NCBI GenBank assembly: GCA_905221605.1
Contig: CAJNDS010002746.1
Span: forward strand, 490,389-554,388
Length of the DNA: 64,000 nt
DNA from: Symbiodinium natans
Lineage: Eukaryota > Sar > Dinophyceae > Suessiales > Symbiodiniaceae
Reading direction: 5' to 3'
In this document: positions 23,242-34,068 of the stretch, piece after piece
How positions within the stretch are numbered: position 1 is the stretch's first letter
How the letters are laid out: each line of letters starts with the position of its first letter
Position numbers and translations under genes: made by a program
The notes under the pieces: generated by a model
Told to the model about the DNA's origin: nothing
What the model saw: only the letters and a program-made list of their open reading frames with translations
Database searches by the model: none

Positions 23242-23596
23242 TAGGTTTAGGCCTAGCGCTTGGGTGCGTTAGTGGGTTGTAAGGTTCAGGTTTACAGGTC
23301 CTCGGCTGAAGCCTCCAGACTCAGAAGCATTCGGTTGCTACCCGGAGGAGCGTAACTCAGCGTAACTAAGCCCTAGACTAGACCGTGAGGGGCGGGCCAG
23401 AATGGGGGTGGGAATTTTTGGGGAACTGAGAACTGAAGGGCTGTAAATCTTAACAAGACCCTAAACCCTAAAACCCTAAAACCCATACCCTAAAACCCTA
23501 ACCCTGAACCATAAACCCCAAACCCCAAACCCTAAACCCTAAACCCTAAACCCTAAACCCCAAACCCTAAACTCTAAACACCAAGGTCCGCCAGGC

Positions 23597-23677
23597 CTTC
23601 CCAAGCGTCAGCGCTGCACAGGCCGTCGGCGGATGCCGGATGTCGATGCCGGTGGTATGCACCTGGTCGTAGAAGAC
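23597..23677 (-). CDS. DUF3638-type gene, exon VIII (FYDQVHTTGIDI)
   Basis: 81 nt, 27 codons, phase 0: VFYDQVHTTGIDIRHP then ...ALTLGK. Acceptor CCCCAG|GTC; donor AAG|GCCTGG. FYDQ-x-HTTG-x-D and TLGK are the strongest family motifs. The intron that follows opens with TTTAGGG-type repeats and closes with CCCTAAA. Confidence 0.82.
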
Positions 23678-24134
23678 CTGGGGGGCAGCGGCTGTCGGGG
23701 GTTTCAGGTTGACCCTAAACCCTAAACCCTAAACCCTAAACCCTAAGGCTAAAAGGGAATGACAGCATTGGGATGCTTGGCTTGTGACAACACGGAGGCG
23801 GGAGGCGGGAGGCGGACGTGCGATTTTCTTTGCAGATTCTTGCCGGATTTAGGGGCTCAGGGTTCGGTTTAGGGTTTAGGGTTTGGGGTTTGGGGTTTGG
23901 GGTTTGGGGTTTAGGGTTCAGGGTTCAGGGTTTAGGGTTTAGGGTTTTAGGCCTTTTTGCGGTTTAGGGTTTTGGGGCTTTTTGAGTTTTAGGATTTAGG
24001 GCTTGGGGTGTTTAGGTTTTTAGGATGGCGACATGTGATCTGCTATGGGTTTGCTGCCGTCTGTAAGTGCAACATTGAAGATGACCGATGATGCGCTAGA
24101 CGGGAAAAAACTGCCGCCCAAGGCCCAGGCTGTC

Positions 24135-24251
24135 ACCCTAAACCCTAAACCCTAAACCCTAAACCCTAAACCCTAAACCCTAAACCCTAAACCCTAAACC
24201 CTAAACCCTAAACCCTAAACCCTAAACCCTAAACCCTAAACCCTAAACCCC
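24135..24251. repeat. CCCTAAA array (~117 bp)
   Basis: About 16 perfect units, one of the cleanest arrays in the window. Confidence 0.93.
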
Positions 24252-25342
24252 AAGCAAGCAAGAAGTCAATCCAAAGGCCCTGGTGCAGGTTAGGGGTTTA
24301 CGGCTTTAGGATTTAGTGATTGAGGGACTTATAGATTCTGGCATTCGGTACCCCAAAGCCCTATGTAAAGCCCAAAGCCCTACACCCTAAAGCCCCAGAC
24401 CCAGGGTTCAATATGCGACTCATGCAGAGACAAGATGCAAATCGACGGCTCAACGGAAGGGTGCAATTCGAGAGCTTGACCTGGGTTGGTAGGATTTGGG
24501 TTTCTGGTTGGGTGGGCAATTTGGGGTGGCTCGGGATTACTCGGGTTGAGAGGCTTACGAGCGTGGGCGATGCAGTTTTTGTATTGGGCTTGAGGTTCCG
24601 GGTCAGGGGGGGTGGGGTGGTGGGGCTTTGTAGGGGGAAGTGGCGAAAAACCTTCCTGAAGAACAACTTTCAACCAAACATACTCCTTCCTAGGTTGCTT
24701 CAGAATAGCGGCTTTGTAAGCAGAAACTCTCCCCCCAAAGAAGGCTTGCGGTTTTTGAGGTTAAGAATTTACCTGGCTCTAGGTCAAGTATATAACCGGT
24801 GAGGAGACTGGGGCTGATGGTTTAGGTCTGGGTTCTATAGGGTTTTACCCTAAACCCTAAACCTTAAACCCTAAACCCTAAACCCTCAACCCTAAACCCT
24901 AAACCCGAAGTTATCGTGAATCAAGCCCTGTGAAGACCCTTTCCTGGGACCATTGACACCCAGCAACATGGCGAGCGTTGATGCCGGACCCAATTCTCTT
25001 GGGAGAGGCAGCGAGGATGCTCGGAAGCGATTGGGGATGATGTTGTCTTGCTGTGCCCAAAGCACTCCATCCTAAACTCTACGAAGTTCTTCGCCTACAC
25101 GTCCCGGCTTTGAGGCTTTAGAGTTTAGGCTGTTGGTTTGGTTTTTAAGCTTGGGGGGGTAAGGGTTGCGAAGCCCCTAAACTCTAAATTCTCGATCCCT
25201 ACACCCTAAACCCGAAACCCACAAACATAAACCTGAAACCCACAATCCGAAACCCTAAACCCTAAACCCTAAAACCCTAAACCCTAAACCCTAATCGTTA
25301 ACCAAAAACTGCCAAAAACCCCACATCCTAAACGTTAGGGAC

Positions 25343-25420
25343 CTCGAGGCCCCCGACTGCCAGCGTCCGCCCACGGCGCAGAAGCCAAGGTTCACCCCCG
25401 GGGTCCAGAAAAACCACCGC
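25343..25420 (-). CDS. DUF3638-type gene, exon VII (AVVFLD)
   Basis: 78 nt, 26 codons: AVVFLDPGGEPWLLRRGR then TLAVGGLE. Acceptor CTCAG|GCG; donor GAG|GTCCCT. VVFLD and the following R-x-GR are family motifs. Relatives have about ten more residues before FYDQ, so a very small exon may be missing between here and exon VIII, or the protein is shorter. Confidence 0.68.
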
Positions 25421-25589
25421 CTGAGGGAGTTTAGGGTTTGGGGTTTGGGGTTTAGGGTTTGGGGTTTAGGGTTTAGGAGTGTGGGTTTAGGGTTTAGGTT
25501 TTGGGGTTTGGGGTTTAGGGTTTGGGATTTAGGGTTTAGGGTTTCGGGGGCCGGAGGTTTCAATGGACAATTTCAGCGCTAGGCGAGGC

Positions 25590-25628
25590 CTCATAGGGCA
25601 GCCCGAACTCCAGGAGAGCGCGCGCCAC
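25590..25628 (-). CDS. DUF3638-type gene, exon VI (VARALLEFGL)
   Basis: 39 nt, 13 codons: VARALLEFGLPYE. Acceptor GGCAG|GTG; donor GAG|GCC. In relatives a VAR-x-LL-x-x-GL helix follows the GALITG motif directly. Here the flanking telomere-like repeats have the opposite orientation to most exons. Confidence 0.7.
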
Positions 25629-26300
25629 CTGCCGGCCGGATGCTGAAGCCCCAAGCCCGAAACCCTAAACCCCAAACCCTAAACCCTAAACCTCAAACCC
25701 TAAACCTCAAACCCTAAACCCCAAACCCCAAACCCCTAAATCCTAAACCCCAAACCCTAAATCCTAAACCCCAAACCCTAAACCCCAAACCCTACACCCC
25801 AAACCCCAAACCCTTTTGGGAGCTGGAGGCCTCCAAACAACAAAAGCTACTCAACTTGGTCTTGGGCCTTCGGGGTGGTCCTAGCAGCGATGCTGCCCCA
25901 GGTACGCCCTGAACCCCTTAGAGCCCAAATCACTCATCAAACCCAGAACCTTGAACCCTAAACCCTAAACCCTAAACCCTGAACCCTAAACCCCCCCAAG
26001 TACCCTCAAGGCCCTAAACGTTGTTCCTGCCCATGACAACGAGGTAGATACAAACTCCATTGGGTGTGTGTGCTTCGTGCTTCGTTGCAGGGGGCCAACA
26101 GGTTGCCTCTAGGTCATTCCCTCAACTCCATATCCCAGCCCTATACACCCTGATCCCTATGCCCTGAAACCCTTAACCCTGTTAGCTCTGTCCTGAAGCC
26201 TCAGCCCTAAGCCCCTAAGCAGCCCTAAACCCTACAAATCTGCACCCTTCCGGGAGCCCGAAACCCCGAAACCCTAAACCCTAAACCGGTGGAGTGTTGC

Positions 26301-26339
26301 CTGCTCATTGCTCAGCCCTGTGATCAAGGCACCCACATC
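26301..26339 (-). CDS. DUF3638-type gene, exon V (DVGALITG)
   Basis: A 39-nt micro-exon, 13 codons: DVGALITGLSNEQ. Acceptor CCGAG|GAT; donor CAG|GCAAC. The family has D-x-GA-x-I-x-G-x-x-N at this place. Both ends are phase 0, and CCCTAAA (left) and TTTAGGG (right) repeats flank it. Confidence 0.72.
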
Positions 26340-26689
26340 CTCGGCTCAGGGGTTTGCGGTCTGAAGAGAAGGGTTTAGGGTTTAGTTGAGGGTTTAGGGT
26401 TTAGGGGTTGAGGGCTTAGGGTTTAGGGTTTCGGGTTTAGGGTTTAGGGTTTAGGGTTCAAGGCTTAGTATTTAGGGCTTAGCGTGTTTAGGGGTGCTTA
26501 GGGCCTCTGGTGTTAGGGGTGCCCCCCCCCCCCCCCCCCCCCCCCCGCCCAACACTTGGGGGCCATCGGGAATCCGTTAAGTCCTTGATCCATCAACTTC
26601 CTTGATCCGATCTTGGCAGAAATTCAGCCTGCAAATGGGCTGCTCTCAAAAAAAAAAACTACTACGAACATCCCCACCCTCTCTTGGTA

Positions 26690-26935
26690 GAGATACTCTG
26701 GGGTTGGGCACTCCAGGGACGCTCTGGGGCTGGGCACTCTGAGGACACTCTGGGGCTGGGCTCGGCTAGGAACTCCAGGGAGACTCTGGGGCTGGGACTC
26801 CGGGGTTGAGCACGCCAGGGAGACTCTGCGTTTGGGCACCGGGCACTCCAGGCAGACTTTGGGGTTGGGCACTCCAGGGAGATTCCGGGGCTGGGCACTC
26901 CGGGGAAATTCTGGGGTTGGGCACTCAGGGACACG
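26690..26935. repeat. Minisatellite, CTCTGGGGCTGGGCACTCCA-type units
   Basis: About ten diverged units of 20-27 bp. It creates spurious open frames on both strands. Lies in the intron between exons IV and V. Confidence 0.8.
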
Positions 26936-27082
26936 GAGTAGACGTCTACAAGGCTGCGTTCTCCAACGAAGGTACGTGCCGTTCTACCTTAGCATCCCTC
27001 AAAAAGGGTGTAGGGTTTAGGGTTTAGGGTGTAGGGGATTATAAACTTACAAGCTCAACCCTGCCACGTGCTGCCAAAGCGC

Positions 27083-27139
27083 GATCAGCGCGTTGAAAGG
27101 CGGCTCGTGCGTGGCGACAAGCGATAGCAAGGTCCGCGC
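27083..27139 (-). CDS. DUF3638-type gene, exon IV (HEPPFNALI)
   Basis: 57 nt, 19 codons, phase 0: ARTLLSLVATHEPPFNALI. Acceptor CAAG|GCG; donor ATC|GCGC. A GT donor at 27050-27049 (GTAAGT) would extend it, but then the next motif does not join. It is a direct lead-in to DVGALITG in exon V. Confidence 0.65.
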
Positions 27140-27573
27140 CTTGGTTTAGGGTTTAGGGTTTAGGGTTTAGGGTTTAGGGTTTAGGGTTAGGCTTTAGGGT
27201 TTCGGGTTTAGGGTTTATGACTTCTAGGGGCTGGTAGTAACAAAGAACCCTTCGTGTGTATATTCTGTTGTACAGGGGGGGGGGGGGGGGGGGGGGGGGG
27301 CGACGTGTCATGCTTTGCAACTGCGGCAGGCTCATCCTCTTTCCATGACCCTCAACCCTGAAGCCAGGGTTTAACCCTAACCCTAAGCCCTAAGCCCTAC
27401 AAACCTACAAACCCTACAAACCCTACAAACCCCACAAACCTCAAACCCTGTAAACCCTAAACCCTATAAACCCTAAACTCCAAAACCCCATAAACTATAC
27501 CGACCCTAAACCCTAAAAACCCTAAACCCTAAAAGCCCTAGACCCTAAAAAACCATGAACAACCCTAAAGGCT

Positions 27574-27718
27574 AGGGTTTAGGGTTTAGGGTTTATAGGG
27601 TTTAGGGTTTAGGGTTTAGGGTTTAGGGTTTAGGGTTTAGGGTTTAGGGTTTAGGGTTTAGGGTTTAGGGTTTAGGGTTTAGGGTTTAGGGTTTAGGGTT
27701 TAGGGTTTAGGGTTTAGG
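27574..27718. repeat. TTTAGGG array (~145 bp)
   Basis: About 20 units with one TTTATAGGG. A second array at 27889-28007 lies on the other side of exon III. Confidence 0.93.
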
Positions 27719-27794
27719 AAACCCTAAAAATCAAAAAACAAAAAAAAACCCTCAGGCCAGGGTTTCGGGACTTCGGGCCACCAGGCTCCCGGGC

Positions 27795-27871
27795 GCTCCA
27801 GCCGTCGTCGACCAGCGCCACGTCCACGACGAGGGGGTCGCTGAGCGTCGTCAGCATCTTGGCGTCGTCGC
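27795..27871 (-). CDS. DUF3638-type gene, exon III (KMLTTLSDP...GWS)
   Basis: 77 nt: two bases complete the split codon, then DDAKMLTTLSDPLVV and ...DDGWS. Acceptor GCCAG|GCG; donor AGC|GCCCGG. Family members have KML-x-LTDP followed by a GWS just before the next motif, so length and order fit. Confidence 0.7.
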
Positions 27872-27888
27872 CTGGCGGAGCTGGATTT

Positions 27889-28007
27889 GGTTTAGGGTTT
27901 AGGGTTTAGGGTTTAGGGTTTAGGGTTTAGGGTTTAGGGTTTAGGGTTTAGGGTTTAGGGTTTAGGGTTTAGGGTTTAGGGTTTAGGGTTTAGGGTTTAG
28001 GGTTTAT
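27889..28007. repeat. TTTAGGG array (~119 bp)
   Basis: 17 near-perfect units; on the minus strand these are CCCTAAA just before the acceptor of exon III. Confidence 0.93.
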
Positions 28008-29140
28008 ACCCAGGCCCCTGGGAGGATCCAAAAAGTAGATCCCCTTAAGGGTTCCTAAAAATGACCCAGTAGTAGTGTAGGGTTAGGGTTTAGGGTTTAG
28101 GGTTTAGAGTTTAGGGTTTAGGGTTTAGGGTGTAGGGTTTTGGGTTAGGGTTTAGAGTTTAGAGTTTAGGGTTTAGGGTTTGAGGTTTAGGGTTTAGGGT
28201 TAGGGTATCTGTTTGGGGTTCTGCTTTTGGGATCCTCCCAGGGTTCTGGGAAGGTTCTTCTCTTTCGGTTTGCAAGAACCCAGGTGAGCTTGTGTCCTGT
28301 CCACCAACCCCTAGAGACTCCAACAACCCTTAATTCAGGAATACGCCTTAAGTTATTATAGGAGCCCTAATATGATCTAAGGTATATTCCATAATGAAGG
28401 GGTTTTGGAGTCTCTGGGCCCTGCTTCTAAGGGCTGGCGCAAAACCGAAGCAACCCAGACGGCATGAGACGGGTCGATTTGCGGAGGTCAGGGAGAAAGG
28501 GAGGTGGCAGGTCTTACGGGTTAAGGGTTTAGGGTTGGGGTACTGTTTGAGGGTTCTACTTCTAAACCCTAAACCCTAAACCCTAAACTCCATACTCCAT
28601 GGAAGACCTTAAGCCCGGTTTAGGGTAGGGGGGCCCATCCAGTTGGCGCCTCGCGCATACTGGCACTTGCCTCAGGCAAAGGCTTAGTTAGGGTGTAGAT
28701 TTTCTTGCTGGCTCATGGAAGGGTATGAGGAATAGCTAACCCACAGAATCCCCTTAAAGGAGAAGACGTAGGTGGATAGTAACCTCATCCCCTCATTCCC
28801 TACTAAGAACCAAAAGTCTAGGGTGTAGATTTTGGGGTCAGAGGGTTTCGGGTGTAGGGCTCAGGGTCTTTGGTGCTTGGGGTCTAAAGCTTTACAGTCA
28901 GATTTTCCAATCTAGGTTTGAGGGTAGATGTTTGAGCGTAGGTCAACAACTTGAAAATTCGTAAAAACGGAACTTCTACGGGATACACCGGGTACGCCCT
29001 ATACAGCCCCGCAAAGGACGCCATATAGGGGAATATATTCGAATACCTAAATCGCGAGTCGATCGCTACTTCCTGATTAAGAACTAGTAAGAAACAGCAT
29101 GCGGAGGCATCCGATGTCTTTGACCGTGCGTGTGTCCCAG

Positions 29141-29228
29141 CCCTAAACCCTAAACCCTAAACCCTAAACCCTAAACCCTAAACCCTAAACCCTAAACCCT
29201 AAACCCTAAACCCTAAACCCTAAACCCC
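29141..29228. repeat. CCCTAAA array
   Basis: About 12 perfect units within the intron between exons II and III. Confidence 0.92.
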
Positions 29229-29797
29229 AGTCCCAACCCCGGCCATACAATCGAAGATCCCTCTGCGCCATGAGAAGCCCTCGACCCACGCAGTACTGCG
29301 GATCTCCAGTCCGAGCAGCCCAGAGCCTCCTGGATCCTATATAAATCCCAAACCCTAAGCCCTAAGCCCTAAATTTTAAACCCCTAGCCCTAAACCCTAA
29401 ACCCTAAACCCTAGCCCTAAACCCCAAACCCTTCTGAACTCTAAGGCCTGCAACTATTCGAACATGCGGCAAGTAAACCCTTCAAACGCAAAACCGCCCC
29501 AGGAGCGAGGACCCGAACAAAAAGTGACCCGCGCCCAAGCAAAAGCCCCAGCCAAAGCTTACTGTAGGGTTTAGGGTTAGGGTATAGGGCGGCTTGCATC
29601 AGAGGTCATCAGCTCGCGAGGCTGATCGGGCCTGTAAACCCTAAACCCAAAACCCAAGACCCCAAACCGTAAACTCTAAACCCTAAACCCTAAACCCTAG
29701 AACCCTAAAACCCTAACCCGAAACCCTAAACCCTAAACCACAGGGTCCTATTGGACCCACTACTCATGCCCGACGGCCCCCATTCGAGCTTAGTGGC

Positions 29798-29861
29798 CCA
29801 ATGCCAGGGGCAGCAGGTCGTTGGGAGTGCCGCTGAAGCCCAAGCGGTTGGAGCAAAGGAC
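29798..29861 (-). CDS. DUF3638-type gene, exon II (GFSGTPNDLLP)
   Basis: 64 nt. Acceptor GGCAG|GTC; donor TTGG|GCCACT. It reads VLCSNRLGFSGTPNDLLPLAL plus one base. GFSGTPxDLLP is a hallmark of the family, and this exon made the assignment secure. It ends in phase 1, which exon III completes with GC to give Gly. Confidence 0.78.
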
Positions 29862-29929
29862 CTGCCACATTGGGGTTTGGGTTATGGGTTTGCCCTGAAC
29901 GCTGTTCCCCCCCCCCTCCCCCCCTCCAA

Positions 29930-30235
29930 GAAGCAAAAAAAAATATAAAACACCTCAAGGCCGATCTGCAAAGCACACGCCAAGCAAGCCAAGACCTTAC
30001 AACACAAAACAACCATGCAAGAATACCCTGAAAACACAGAGTCGAAAATCCACAAGACACGGAACATGCGCGGAAACGGACACAGAGAGTAGAGAAATGA
30101 GGAAGGAGAACAACACAAGTGCAACATTGTCCGAAAGAGCGCGCTGGAGAAAGTGGAGAAACTGATAAGACCAAGGAGAAGACAAACACATGCAAGACTT
30201 TGCGCGGCCTCAAATACGTGCCGACATGTGGACCT
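29930..30235. other. A/C-rich unique stretch in the intron between exons I and II
   Basis: About 300 bp without telomere-like repeats. A minus-strand open frame covers it and runs into exon II in another frame; not a gene. Confidence 0.5.
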
Positions 30236-30483
30236 TCATGTACGAAGGGTGGACTCCTAGAGGTTATTTTACTCGAAAGAATGAAAAATTAATTATCCTA
30301 CATTACCGTGAATAAGGAATCATATTTCTATTTTTTGGGGGGTTCTTACGGCTTATGCTGCTTAAATTTCTGATTCCAGGGTCAAAGATGCTTGTCAGGC
30401 ACGAAGCCTGCCAAGCCCAAAACGCTAAACAATCTTCCGAAGTACCCACAAAAAACAAAGCCCTATTTCGGTAGGCACCGCGA

Positions 30484-30600
30484 ACCCTAAACCCTAAACC
30501 CTAGTAACCCTAAACCCTAAACCCTATAAACCCTAAACCCTAAACCCTAAACCCTAAACCCTAAACCCTAAACCCTAAACCCTAAACCCTAAACCCTAAA
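30484..30600. repeat. CCCTAAA array left of exon I
   Basis: About 16 units; on the minus strand this is TTTAGGG soon after the exon I donor. Confidence 0.92.
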
Positions 30601-30653
30601 CTTGGTGGTTTGAGAAGGGGGGGAGGGGATCCACGAATGCGCTGCGCATGTGC

Positions 30654-30743
30654 CTCACCGCCCAGATCCTGTCCATTGGCAGAGAGCTTGGAGTCCGCGT
30701 GGCGGAGGACCACCGGGAAGACCACGTCGTTGAGGTAGAACTC
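30654..30743 (-). CDS. DUF3638-type gene, exon I (VVFP...GQDLGG)
   Basis: 90 nt, 30 codons, phase 0 at both ends. It reads EFYLNDVVFPVVLRH then KLSANGQDLGGE, the family's motif just before GFSGTP. Acceptor CCTAAG|GAG; donor GAG|GCACAT (GC type). A GT at 30658-30657 would break the phase to exon II. The intron after it opens toward TTTAGGG and the intron before it ends in CCCTAAA-type repeats. Confidence 0.75.
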
Positions 30744-31229
30744 CTTAGGCGTTTTCAAAGAGGGTTCAGGGTTCAGGTTCAGGGTTTAGGGTTTAGGGTT
30801 TAGGGTTTAGGGTGAGGTAGAACTCCTTGTAGGGTGGGATTTGGGGAGGTTTAAGGGGTGTCAGGGGCTGAGGGCATCAGGCATTTGAGGGGGATTTGGT
30901 TGATTTAGGGGGTTTAGGGTTTAGGGGTTTTATAGGCCCTTGTGAAGGGGGCTATGAGGGTTATGAGGGTTTTAGGTTTCAGGGCTTTATAGAACACCTT
31001 GGGCGTTTAGGGGGTTGAGGGTTGTGAGGGTTTTGAGGGTTCAGGGCTTGAGGTAGGTAGAACCCCTTAGGCGCTTATAGGGGGGTTGAGGGCTATTGAT
31101 GGTTATGAGGGCTTTGGGGTTAAGAGGTTGAGGGTTGTGGGGGCTTTCGGGCTCAGGGCTTGAGGGTTTAAGCCTTGAGGGTATCAGGGCATTAAACTAA
31201 GGGTTATAGACCCTACTTCGGAGTAGACC

Positions 31230-31345
31230 CTGGACAAAAGTATATACTTTTGAGGCAGAAGTAGCTATAATAGGATCCCAGAACAACATATATATATATA
31301 CACATACATATATATATATATGTATATTGAAGTATAGTACTCAAA
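31230..31345. mobile_element. Dispersed element, AGTAGCTATAATAGGA family, copy 1
   Basis: GGCAGAAGTAGCTATAATAG and CCCAGAAC are shared with 33645-33718. The right half is expanded into TA repeats here. Confidence 0.6.
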
Positions 31346-31504
31346 AGACCCAGTAGAGTTCAGGGATAGTTGGGGAGCAAGGCGCTGAGGAGGCACGAGA
31401 CCCTCAAAGGCTGAGGGTTCAGCGTTTTATAGACCCTATAAGAAGGTTACCTTAGGGTTTAGGGTTTAGGGTTTAGGGTTTAGGGTTTAGGGTTTAGGGT
31501 TTAG

Positions 31505-31610
31505 GGCAAGAGTAACCTAGCAACTAAAAAGGGTGCCCTTTTTGGTTTAAAGCGGCTTAGATGCGAACCATGAAAAAAAGTAAGGGCCTACTCTGGGTCC
31601 TCTAGTAATC
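31505..31610. mobile_element. MITE-like element, AAGAGTAACCTAG family
   Basis: GCAAGAGTAACCTAGCAAC, GGGTGCCCTTTTTGG and GGGCCTACTCTGGGTCC match 22548-22672. Confidence 0.6.
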
Positions 31611-33644
31611 TTCAAGACTCGCCTGCAAAGACCCCCCCCTAAACCCTAAACCCTAAACCCTAAACCCTAAACCCTAAAGCCTGCACCCCAACAAGCCTGA
31701 AAAGCCTAAAGGCCACAGCGCCCAGCAGCGGAAGCCTCGGCCCCCTAAAAACCTTGCAGATTTGCAATTCCTGCACTAGCCCTAAACCCTAACCCTGAGC
31801 CCTAAACCCTAGACCCTACCAGTGCTCAATGGAAGGTCGCCCTCTAGGTTTTACCATTGTTTCAAGACCTGTCGAAACAGGGCAGGCAGGAGAAGTGCCG
31901 AGGAGCTACCTACGCCCTGTCTATATCCAGCACTATATTAAAACATCTACATATACATACACACACATATCCACATATATATATATATATATATCTCTGT
32001 GTGTGTATATGTGACCCTCATTTGTACACATGTACTCTTCATGTTATTACTTGTTCCATTTTTTTGTGGGGGGGGGGGGGGGGGGAATCGCAGGGCTCTC
32101 TCTACCCTGCAGTGAATTACCCTTTTCTGCACCCGAGAAGGCACCCTAAAACCAATGCCCCAAGGCGCCATGAGGAAGGGAGAGTTCTTGAGCACATCGA
32201 ACCTGGATGAAGTTTAAATTGGGCAGTTTTAGGATTTGGGGTCTAGGGTTTCGGGTTTAGGGCTTAGAGCTTTAGGCAGTTTAGGGTTTTAAGGTTTGAG
32301 GGTTCTAGGGTTTTAGGTTTTCTGCTTGAGGTTTGGGTTTCGGGGTAAGGACAGCTGCCCTCTTGCGACTTGGGAAAAAGCCTTGACATGGAGCCCATGT
32401 TTCTCAGACGTAGAGGGTTTGGGGTTTGGGGTGGAGGGTTTGTAGGGTTTAGGGTTTAGGGTTTTAATGGGTTTAGGGTTTAGGGTGAGGTAGCTGTGTG
32501 GCAACATTCCTACAGCTTCTTCATGGCTGTTGCCCTTCAGCTTGTAGGAAACATACGACAGAAACTGCAGGGTGCGCGGGGTCAAAAGACGAGATTTGGG
32601 GCATTTATATCCTTACCAAAGGGAAGCTTAGGGATAACAATCGAGTATACTTCCCTAAGCCCTCCCTTTGTCAAGGTGCAGTGAAGTGAGACCCAGGGTC
32701 CTCTGTGATCGCGGAATTCAGGGATAGGGCTCACCAACACAGGATGAGTGGAGTCGACCTGTGTACGTAACCCTAAACCCTAAACCCTGACTCCTCCTCG
32801 CCAAGTCGCACGAGCTCCACCTGCGAGGAGTCGCGGCCATCAATCCTTGAGGGGGGGGGGGGCTCATTCGTTGCTGGCTGGCTAGGATCTCTGCAAAATA
32901 CTCCTGAATAAGACCCTCTTAAACCCAGTAAGGGAAAATAGAAAACGTTCCTTAGATGCAGAGCACTGATTTGGAAGGCCGGTGGGGGCCAAACAAAGGC
33001 ATTCTGACTTGGGAATGCGAGAATGCAGTGGCTTGGAAAGCTGGCGGGCCAAATTCATTTTGAAAGGCCTTAAAAAAAATGCCTTTGGAAAAAACAGTCT
33101 GCTTCCCTGTGGTTGAAGATTCGGGACGGTTTTGGAGGCCTTGAAACTTGACCTGGTAATGGGTTTAGGGTTTAGGGTTTAGGGTTTAGGGTTTAGGGTT
33201 TAGGGTTTAGGGTTTAGGGTTTAGGGTTTAGGGCTACCTCTCGGACACGTGCGCTTAGACAGAGGACGCGCGTGCTTGAGGCAAAGTCAGGTAAGCTTTG
33301 GGTGTCAAGGGGCCCTAAAACCTCCAACCCGTAACTCAAGGAGGTTGTGGTGCCCCTAAACCCTTAACCCCAAACCCTAAACCCTAAATCCTAAACCCTA
33401 CACCGAAAACCCTAAACCCTAAGCCCTAAACCCTAAACCGGATCTACCATCTGAGCCTTAAGCCATGAATCCAGAGCTTCTGAATCCTTAAAGCTTTTAG
33501 GGTTTAGGGTTTAGGATTTAGGGTTTCGGGTTTAGGGTTTGCCACACGATCATGTCCTTCAAGCAGGGGACTTACCGCCAAAAAGTTGAAGCACTTTCAT
33601 TACAACTCTACTGATAACCCCAACTTTGGAGCAAACCCTGGAAA

Positions 33645-33718
33645 TCAAGTAAATACTTTTAGGCAGAAGTAGCTATAATAGGAACCCAGAACCAAAAACA
33701 ATGGTATTAAAGTATACC
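33645..33718. mobile_element. Dispersed element, AGTAGCTATAATAGGA family, copy 2
   Basis: AAATACTTTTAGGCAGAAGT at the left and TTAAAGTATA at the right form a short inverted repeat. Confidence 0.6.
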
Positions 33719-34008
33719 CTAAACCCTAAACCCCAAACCTCCAAACCCAGTAACTTGGACCGTAAAAACCCAAGCCATCCGGTGCACTTCATGGGCCCCT
33801 TTACGAATGAGGGCCTACTCTCACTCTAAACCCTACACCCTAAACCCTAAAACCTAAACCCTAACCTTAAACCCAAACCCTAAACCCTAAACCCCAACCC
33901 GAAACCCTAAACCCTAAACCTTAAACCCTAAACCCTAAACCCTAAACCCTAAACCTTGTAACTTGGGACGGCGGAGTGAAGGCACCCAGGGTCGGGGATT
34001 TCCGGAGC

Positions 34009-34068
34009 CACCAGAATTCTGCGAGGGCTCCACTCCAGCGGGGGAACGAGCTTGGATTCTGCGTCTGC
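34009..34068 (-). CDS. Candidate upstream exon (KLVPPLEWSPRRILV)
   Basis: 60 nt, 20 codons, phase 0: ADAESKLVPPLEWSPRRILV. Acceptor CTACAG|GCA; donor GTG|GCTCCG. It sits in a GC-rich island with CCCTAAA left and TTTAGGG right. I do not recognise the motif. It may belong to the 5' part of the DUF3638-type gene. Confidence 0.35.

Larger units (their letters stand above)
3889..30743 (-). other. Locus of a micro-exon gene, DUF3638/DUF3645-type giant protein
   Basis: The minus strand holds a string of short exons whose joined reading follows the conserved order of DUF3638/DUF3645 proteins: VVFP...KLSANGQDLGG, GFSGTPNDLLP, DVGALITG, VVFLD, FYDQVHTTGIDI, TLGK, RDFAQGAYRLRGIGRGQ, TPEV, then FRERVDYTVE, Glu-rich segments, W-P-x-SLL and VVVLEW. 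The family is found in fungi, oomycetes and other protists; databases often call it ubiquitinyl hydrolase, but the biochemistry is unclear to me. Ten exons (30743-22439) join in compatible phase without a stop; one short piece may be missing between 25343 and 23677. Acceptors are AG|G and donors mostly GC. Introns consist of telomere-like arrays and small inverted-repeat elements. No 5' or 3' end is identified. The homology call is from memory. Confidence 0.75.

Noticed and set aside
23290-23370. Open, coding-like island with a GAG|GC donor
   Set aside because: It lies inside the intron between exons VIII and IX, which already join exactly; shows that splice-like patterns alone can mislead.
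26624-26934. Open frames with ECPTP/ECPAP-type repeats
   Set aside because: They follow a minisatellite and are open on both strands; no initiation or homology signal.
29764-30213. 149-codon minus-strand frame
   Set aside because: It overlaps exon II in a different frame and runs through an A/C-rich intron; Cys/Leu-rich reading without motifs.
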